From: CAZPRY01 sp964589175
GTDB lineage: Bacteria; Fidelibacterota; UBA2242
DNA length: 64,000 nucleotides
Direction of reading: 5' to 3'
NCBI GenBank assembly: GCA_964589175.1
Contig: CAZPRY010000020.1
Span: 1 to 64,000 of the forward strand
Shown piece after piece: positions 59,597 to 64,000 of the stretch. Below the pieces are notes generated by a model, which worked only from the letters and a program-made list of their open reading frames with translations, ran no database searches and was not told the origin of the DNA. The position numbers and the translations under genes are program-made. Within the stretch, counting starts at the first letter, position 1; each line of letters opens with the position of its first letter.

Positions 59597-61729
59597 ATGT
59601 GCAAGAAATTAATACTTCGAATTTTTTATTCGTTAATTCTTTTTCTGTTTCTGTCCGGTAATCAACTCAACAGTCAATCCCTAAAAAACGAGAAAACAAT
59701 GTTTCAACCACGATCCTATGAACAAGCCGATAAAATGGCCGATTCGGTGCTGGTTTTAATGACTCTGGAAGAGAAAATCGCCCTGGTCGGCGGTGACCGG
59801 GGCTTTTTTATCCGGCCTTTGCCGCGCCTGAATCTTCCCGAAGTGTACATGGCCGATGCCACCCAGGGCGTGCATCTCCGGGATAGCTTCCGGGATGCCG
59901 ATTTGGCGGACTATCAACTGGAGAAATCAACCGCCTTTCCGTGTCCACTGGCCCTGACGGCGACCTGGAATCCGGATATGGCTTATCAATATACTGAAGC
60001 AATTGGCGAGGAATGCCGGGCCGCAAATATTGGTTTTTTACTGGGCCCGGGCATGAATAGTTACCGGCAGTCGCAATGCGGGCGCAATTTCGAGTATTTC
60101 GGGGAAGATCCTTTCCTGGCCGCGCGCATGATCGATCAGTACGTTCGGGGCGTTCAGAGTACCGGCACGGTCGCAACGTTGAAACATTTCGTAGCCAACA
60201 ATACGGATTATTACCGGAGAAAGAGCAATTCGGTGGTTGACGAGCGGGCACTTCATGAAATCTATCTGCCGGCCTTCAAAGCCGGGGTCGACGCGGGCGC
60301 CAGGGCGGTCATGACTTCTTACAATTTGCTGGATGGCGAATGGTGCGGACAGAGCGAAGCGGTCATCAACGGCATTCTGAGAAAACAACTGGGCTTTAAG
60401 TGGCTGGTGATGACGGACTGGTGGTCGGTCGAGGATGGCGAGCAGCTGGCGCAATCCGGTCAGGACCTGGAAATGCCGCAGTCGGTCGCACTTGAGTCCG
60501 CCGGGCAACTTATCCGGGAAGGGAAAGTGCGCGTCGAAGATATCAATCGCATGGCCAAAAGCATTTTGAGAACCTGCTTTGCCATGAAATTTGCTGAGCG
60601 CGAGAAAGCGCCTGTTGCGGGCGGGATGTTCGACAAACACGAGGCCATCGCCCTGCAAACGGCCAGGGAGGCTATCGTCCTGCTGAAAAATGAGGACGAT
60701 GTTCTTCCGGTTAAAAACGATGTAAAAAAGATTCTGCTGACCGGCGACTATGTCAAGGTGTTGGCGATGGGCGGTGGAGCGGCCCGGGTGGAAGGATTCA
60801 ACAAGCGCCTGATGCTGGACGAACTGAAGCGCGAATTCGGCGCCAGATTAAAATATGTCGAAAATCCCAGCATCCGGCAGATCAAATCCGCCGATATCGT
60901 GCTGTGCAATATCGGAACCAGCGACAGCGAGGGTTGGGACCGGTCGTTTGAACTGCCGGCCGACCAGGAAAAAAAGGTCAGGAAATGTGTGAAGAACAAT
61001 CCCAATACGGTTGTTATCGTGACCTCCGGGAGCGGGGTCCGCATGACCGACTGGAATGAAAAAGCCAAAGCCATCGTCTACGCCTGGTACGGCGGGCAGA
61101 CCGGGAACCGGGCCCTGGCCGAAATCATCGCCGGCAAGGTTAATCCCTCGGGCAAACTGCCTATTTCGATCGAGAAGGATTTCCGGGATTCACCGGGCTA
61201 CGGCTACATTCCAGAGGGTGAGATGCTGTATTCGGATTGGGACGGCGAGGGCGAGAAGGCTCACCCCGTTTACGATGTTGTGTATAAAGAAGGCGTTTTC
61301 ACCGGCTATCGCTGGTATGAAAAGAAAAAAATCACGCCGCTTTACGCATTCGGTCACGGCCTTTCATATACCCGTTTTGAATACAGCGATCTTCAGGTTT
61401 CTGAGGAAAAATTCACTCAGGATGATATCGTTACCGTGAGTTTCGTGGTGAAAAATGTTGGCAAAGCAGCCGGAATGGAAACCGCGCAACTGTACGTTCA
61501 GGACGTCGAAAGCTCGGCTCCCCGACCGGTCAAGGAATTGAAGGCTTTTCAAAAGATCGAGTTGAAACCCGGCGAATCGAAAACGGTAACGCTGAAACTC
61601 TGCAAAAAAGCGTATTCTTTCTGGAATCCGGAGATAGGGGACTGGTGCGCGGAGAAGGGCAAATTCATTATCCATATCGGAACATCTTCCGGGGATATCC
61701 GACTGAAGAAAGAAATCGAACTCATATAA
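59597..61729 (+). CDS. GH3 beta-glucosidase-like enzyme, exported
   Basis: 710 residues; signal peptide 1-28. N-terminal TIM barrel: LPEVYMADATQGVHL, CGRNFEYFGEDPFLAARM, the KHF(V)ANN box, and nucleophile Asp274 in LVMTDWWSVEDG. The second alpha/beta-sandwich (REAIVLLKNEDDVLPV) and C-terminal fibronectin-like domain (VKNVGKAAGMETAQLYVQD) complete the usual three-domain GH3. Hydrolyses beta-gluco-oligosaccharides made by the GH9/GH5 enzymes. AAAGT stands before the ATG; close spacing from GH9 suggests co-transcription. Confidence 0.95.
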   Translation: MCKKLILRIFYSLILFLFLSGNQLNSQSLKNEKTMFQPRSYEQADKMADSVLVLMTLEEKIALVGGDRGFFIRPLPRLNLPEVYMADATQGVHLRDSFRDADLADYQLEKSTAFPCPLALTATWNPDMAYQYTEAIGEECRAANIGFLLGPGMNSYRQSQCGRNFEYFGEDPFLAARMIDQYVRGVQSTGTVATLKHFVANNTDYYRRKSNSVVDERALHEIYLPAFKAGVDAGARAVMTSYNLLDGEWCGQSEAVINGILRKQLGFKWLVMTDWWSVEDGEQLAQSGQDLEMPQSVALESAGQLIREGKVRVEDINRMAKSILRTCFAMKFAEREKAPVAGGMFDKHEAIALQTAREAIVLLKNEDDVLPVKNDVKKILLTGDYVKVLAMGGGAARVEGFNKRLMLDELKREFGARLKYVENPSIRQIKSADIVLCNIGTSDSEGWDRSFELPADQEKKVRKCVKNNPNTVVIVTSGSGVRMTDWNEKAKAIVYAWYGGQTGNRALAEIIAGKVNPSGKLPISIEKDFRDSPGYGYIPEGEMLYSDWDGEGEKAHPVYDVVYKEGVFTGYRWYEKKKITPLYAFGHGLSYTRFEYSDLQVSEEKFTQDDIVTVSFVVKNVGKAAGMETAQLYVQDVESSAPRPVKELKAFQKIELKPGESKTVTLKLCKKAYSFWNPEIGDWCAEKGKFIIHIGTSSGDIRLKKEIELI

Positions 61730-61782
61730 ATGGCCGTATGAATGGCAATGGTGTTGTTTAATTCGCCCGGTTACCCGGTTTA

Positions 61783-61796
61783 CGAAACCGTTTACG
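61783..61796. promoter_or_regulatory. LacI-type operator upstream of the sugar transporter
   Basis: CGAAACCGTTTACG, matching the inner bases of the LacI/CcpA-family consensus TGWAANCGNTNWCA at all fixed positions except the outer pair. It is embedded in two GTTTACGAAAC direct repeats (61778-61788, 61790-61800). The regulator is not in the window. Confidence 0.5.
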
Positions 61797-61990
61797 AAAC
61801 TGTGGTTATTGAAAATCAATACGGTTATCTTTGATTCCGGATTTTATGGTTGCGTTTCTGCACGGATGACTTCACTATCAGTCGAAAGATCATTGAGATG
61901 CTTCTTTATATTCCTTTTTAGAATATAAATTTGGGCGGCGTCATTGGATTGAAAACCTGAAGGTTGACCAACAAATCGGGAGGGGACACA

Positions 61991-63415
61991 ATGAATAATA
62001 TGACTCAGAAAGTACCATTTAAGGAAAAAATCTCTTATGGATTTGGTGACCTTGCCTCAGTCCTGTACTGGCAGACCTTCATGCTGTATTTCACCTATTT
62101 CTACACGGATGTGTTCCTGATTCCGGCCGGGGCCGCCGCCACCATGTTTCTTGTAAGCCGTATCTGGGACGGCGTCAATGACCCGATGATGGGCGTCCTT
62201 GCCGATCGTACTAAAACCCGCTGGGGAAAATTCCGACCGTATTTGCTCTGGCTTTGTGTCCCATTTGCTGTTGTTGGCGTGCTGACCTTTACGGTACCGG
62301 ATTTTGGTTTGACCGGGAGATTAATCTGGGCCTATGTGACCTTTATCCTGATCATGATGCTCTATACGGCGATTAACATTCCCTATACTGCATTGCTGGG
62401 CGTGATTTCGGCGGATTCCAACGAACGCACCACGGTCTCTTCGGTTAAATTTATCTTCGCTTATGCGGCGGGCATTATCGTCTCCGCGACCTTACTGCCG
62501 ATGGTGAAGGGGCTCGGCGGCGGGAACGATGCCCGCGGCTGGCAGCTGTCTTTTGTGGTGTACGGCGTTGCGGCAGTCGTTTTCTTCCTGATTGCCTTCA
62601 AGGGCACCCGGGAGCGCGTGCAGCCGCCCCGGACCCAGAAATCGTCCATCAAGAGAGACTTATACGAATTGGTAACCAACGGGCCATGGCTGATTCTGCT
62701 GGCCGCGACGATTACCTTCATCCTGTTCGTAGCCGTGCGCAGCAGCGTGACGGCGCACTATTTTAAATATGTTATCGGAGCGCAGGAAATCTCCGTGCCG
62801 CTTCTGAAAACCAGGACCTATAATTTTGAGACGCTCGTATCGGTCTTCAACACTATCGGGCAAATTTCGTCCCTGATCGGCGTAATACTGGTCAGCTGGT
62901 TTGCGCGGGTTGTCGGCAAGAAAAAGGCTTTTCTGATTATCTTCATCATTGCGATTGTCAGCACCGCGGCTTTTTATTTCCTGAGCGCCCGGCAGCTTGC
63001 CCTGATTTATTTCTTCCAGATTACCGGCTCCCTGACGGGCGGTCCGCTCAGTGTTTTGCTCTGGGCGATGTATGCGGATACAGCCGATTATGCAGAGTGG
63101 AAACGCGGCCGCCGGGCAACCGGCCTGATCTTTTCGGCTTCGACGATGTCCCAGAAATTCGGCTGGGCCTTCGGCGCTTTTGTGGCCCTGAACCTGATGT
63201 CCCGGGTCGGATTTGAACCCAACCAGGCGCAATCCGGCCAGAGCGTGCACGGACTAATTTTGCTCTTCAGCCTGATTCCGGCCGCCTTCGGTTTGGTCTC
63301 TATGGCAATCTTGTTTTTTTATCCCCTGAACGACAAACGCGTGGCTGTAATCGGTACCGAATTGGGCGACAGGCGCAAGCAGGGCGGCGAAGAGCTGGCG
63401 GCCGCCCAAGAGTAA
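61991..63415 (+). CDS. GPH-family sugar:cation symporter (MelB-like)
   Basis: 474 residues from ATG at 61991 (GGGAGGGG upstream). Twelve membrane helices. RIWDGVNDPMMGVLADRTKT with RWGKFRPYLLW is the diagnostic loop of the glycoside-pentoside-hexuronide family. The C-terminus is a charged tail. Expected to import mannose- or glucose-containing oligosaccharides with Na+ or H+. Preceded by a LacI-type operator and followed 36 bases later by the GH130 gene. Confidence 0.94.
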   Translation: MNNMTQKVPFKEKISYGFGDLASVLYWQTFMLYFTYFYTDVFLIPAGAAATMFLVSRIWDGVNDPMMGVLADRTKTRWGKFRPYLLWLCVPFAVVGVLTFTVPDFGLTGRLIWAYVTFILIMMLYTAINIPYTALLGVISADSNERTTVSSVKFIFAYAAGIIVSATLLPMVKGLGGGNDARGWQLSFVVYGVAAVVFFLIAFKGTRERVQPPRTQKSSIKRDLYELVTNGPWLILLAATITFILFVAVRSSVTAHYFKYVIGAQEISVPLLKTRTYNFETLVSVFNTIGQISSLIGVILVSWFARVVGKKKAFLIIFIIAIVSTAAFYFLSARQLALIYFFQITGSLTGGPLSVLLWAMYADTADYAEWKRGRRATGLIFSASTMSQKFGWAFGAFVALNLMSRVGFEPNQAQSGQSVHGLILLFSLIPAAFGLVSMAILFFYPLNDKRVAVIGTELGDRRKQGGEELAAAQE

Positions 63416-63451
63416 AAAGACAATCTTATTTTGGATAGGAGAGGAAATACC

Positions 63452-64000
63452 GTGAAAAAGACGATTATCGGAGAATCGCTTCCCAATATTCCCTGGGAAG
63501 ACAAACCGCAGGGCTGCATTGACGCCGTCTGGCGTTACAGCGGGAATCCCATTATCGGCTGGAACCCGATCCCCAAAGCCGCCCGCATTTATAACAGCGC
63601 CGTTCTACCCAACGACGGGAAATTTGTGGGCGTTTTCCGGGCCGACCAGAAGAACGGGCGCGCGACCCTGTTTTTCGGAAGAAGTGACGATGCCTTGAAT
63701 TGGACGATTGGCCCCGATCCGATCGACTGGGTCGGTGAGGATGGAAAACCGAATCCGATCAGTTACGGCTACGATCCGCGTTTCGTCAAGCTTGGAGATA
63801 CCTATTATATCGTTTGGTGCGACGATATGCACGGCGCCTCCATCGGCCTGGGGAAAACACAGGATTTCAAAACCTTCGTGCGCCTGCCCAACCCGTTAAT
63901 GCCCTTCAACCGCAACGGCGTTCTCTTTCCGCGCAAAGTCAACGGCAAATACATGTTGCTCAGCCGGCCCAGCGACAGCGGGCATACACCCTTTGGCGAT
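63452..64000 (+). CDS. GH130 beta-mannoside phosphorylase, cut by window end
   Basis: First 183 codons of a gene starting GTG at 63452 (GGAGAGG upstream) with no stop before 64000. The sequence IPWEDKPQGCIDAVWRYSGN, then PIPKAARIYNSAVLP, KFVGVFRAD and YGYDPRFVKL is characteristic of GH130 4-O-beta-mannosyl-glucose / mannan-oligosaccharide phosphorylases. Catalytic Asp lies near residue 110 in the five-bladed propeller. Splits imported mannosides with phosphate, saving ATP. Co-operonic with the transporter. Confidence 0.93.
   Translation, partial: MKKTIIGESLPNIPWEDKPQGCIDAVWRYSGNPIIGWNPIPKAARIYNSAVLPNDGKFVGVFRADQKNGRATLFFGRSDDALNWTIGPDPIDWVGEDGKPNPISYGYDPRFVKLGDTYYIVWCDDMHGASIGLGKTQDFKTFVRLPNPLMPFNRNGVLFPRKVNGKYMLLSRPSDSGHTPFGD

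Overview
The window looks like a chromosomal contig of a Gram-negative, plant-polysaccharide-degrading bacterium of the FCB superphylum (Calditrichota / KSB1 / Ignavibacteria / Marinimicrobia-like). Evidence seen in the sequence: two secreted enzymes end in a YPNPFNPST-type C-terminal sorting domain (type IX secretion signature), one protein carries a Fibrobacter-succinogenes-major-paralogue (FISUMP) domain, there is a TonB receptor with a carboxypeptidase-regulatory-like N-terminus, and lipoproteins are common. The phylum is inferred, not proven. The flanks are GC-richer than the 2.9-22.2 kb segment.

Layout. 0-2.9 kb: chromosomal left flank with a short asparaginase-domain protein, a small hypothetical protein, a lipoprotein, and a GIY-YIG gene preceded by a partial duplicate of its own 5' end plus tRNA tail. 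2.86-22.26 kb: a 19.35-kb integrated element sitting in a tRNA-Asp(GTC) gene. It is bounded by a perfect 51-bp direct repeat (attL 2860-2910, attR 22208-22258) and by paired GGGTATAC boxes with 13-bp phase just inside each end. All its genes read rightwards: small lipoprotein and HTH genes; a six-PEGA-repeat envelope protein with a FISUMP lipoprotein; a RelB/YafQ-type toxin-antitoxin pair; an Mrr-type endonuclease followed by an unknown gene; a replication block (Lin1244/DUF4373-like protein and a helicase-loader-like protein); a phage tail-fibre/tip-like protein; an orphan DNA methyltransferase; a small ribbon-helix-helix gene boxed by a 21-bp duplication; and finally excisionase and tyrosine integrase next to the restored tRNA. 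No capsid, portal or terminase gene is visible, so it resembles a phage satellite, a remnant prophage or an unclassified integrative element rather than a complete prophage.

22.3-25.2 kb: YchF GTPase and a beta-CASP metallo-beta-lactamase RNase-like gene. 25.5-37.3 kb: one leftward, tightly overlapping operon (TetR regulator, MrpE, F, G, DUF4040/MbhD, MrpB-type, MrpC, a 1049-residue fusion of two MrpD-like antiporter units, then NuoH, NuoB, NuoC, NuoD, an Fe-S/flavin NAD(P)H oxidoreductase, and a CBS-pair protein). It encodes a membrane-bound Mrp-Nuo respiratory complex of the Mbh/Mbx(Mbs) type. The large subunit lacks the C-terminal nickel-binding cysteines, so this is probably not a hydrogenase but an ion-pumping electron-transfer complex fed by the fused flavoprotein.

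37.4-50 kb: esterase, aldehyde dehydrogenase, C1 peptidase, outer-membrane barrel-like protein, T9SS-exported amidase with a TolB-like partner, and a DUF2271-like protein coupled to a TonB-dependent receptor. 50-64 kb: sulfatase-like enzyme, a signalling-type protein, a broken GcvR-like ACT gene, then a polysaccharide (probably beta-mannan / beta-glucan) utilisation run: GH5-like lipoprotein, aldo-keto reductase, SDR epimerase, GH9, GH3, GPH-family sugar transporter with a LacI-type operator upstream, and a GH130 phosphorylase cut by the window end.
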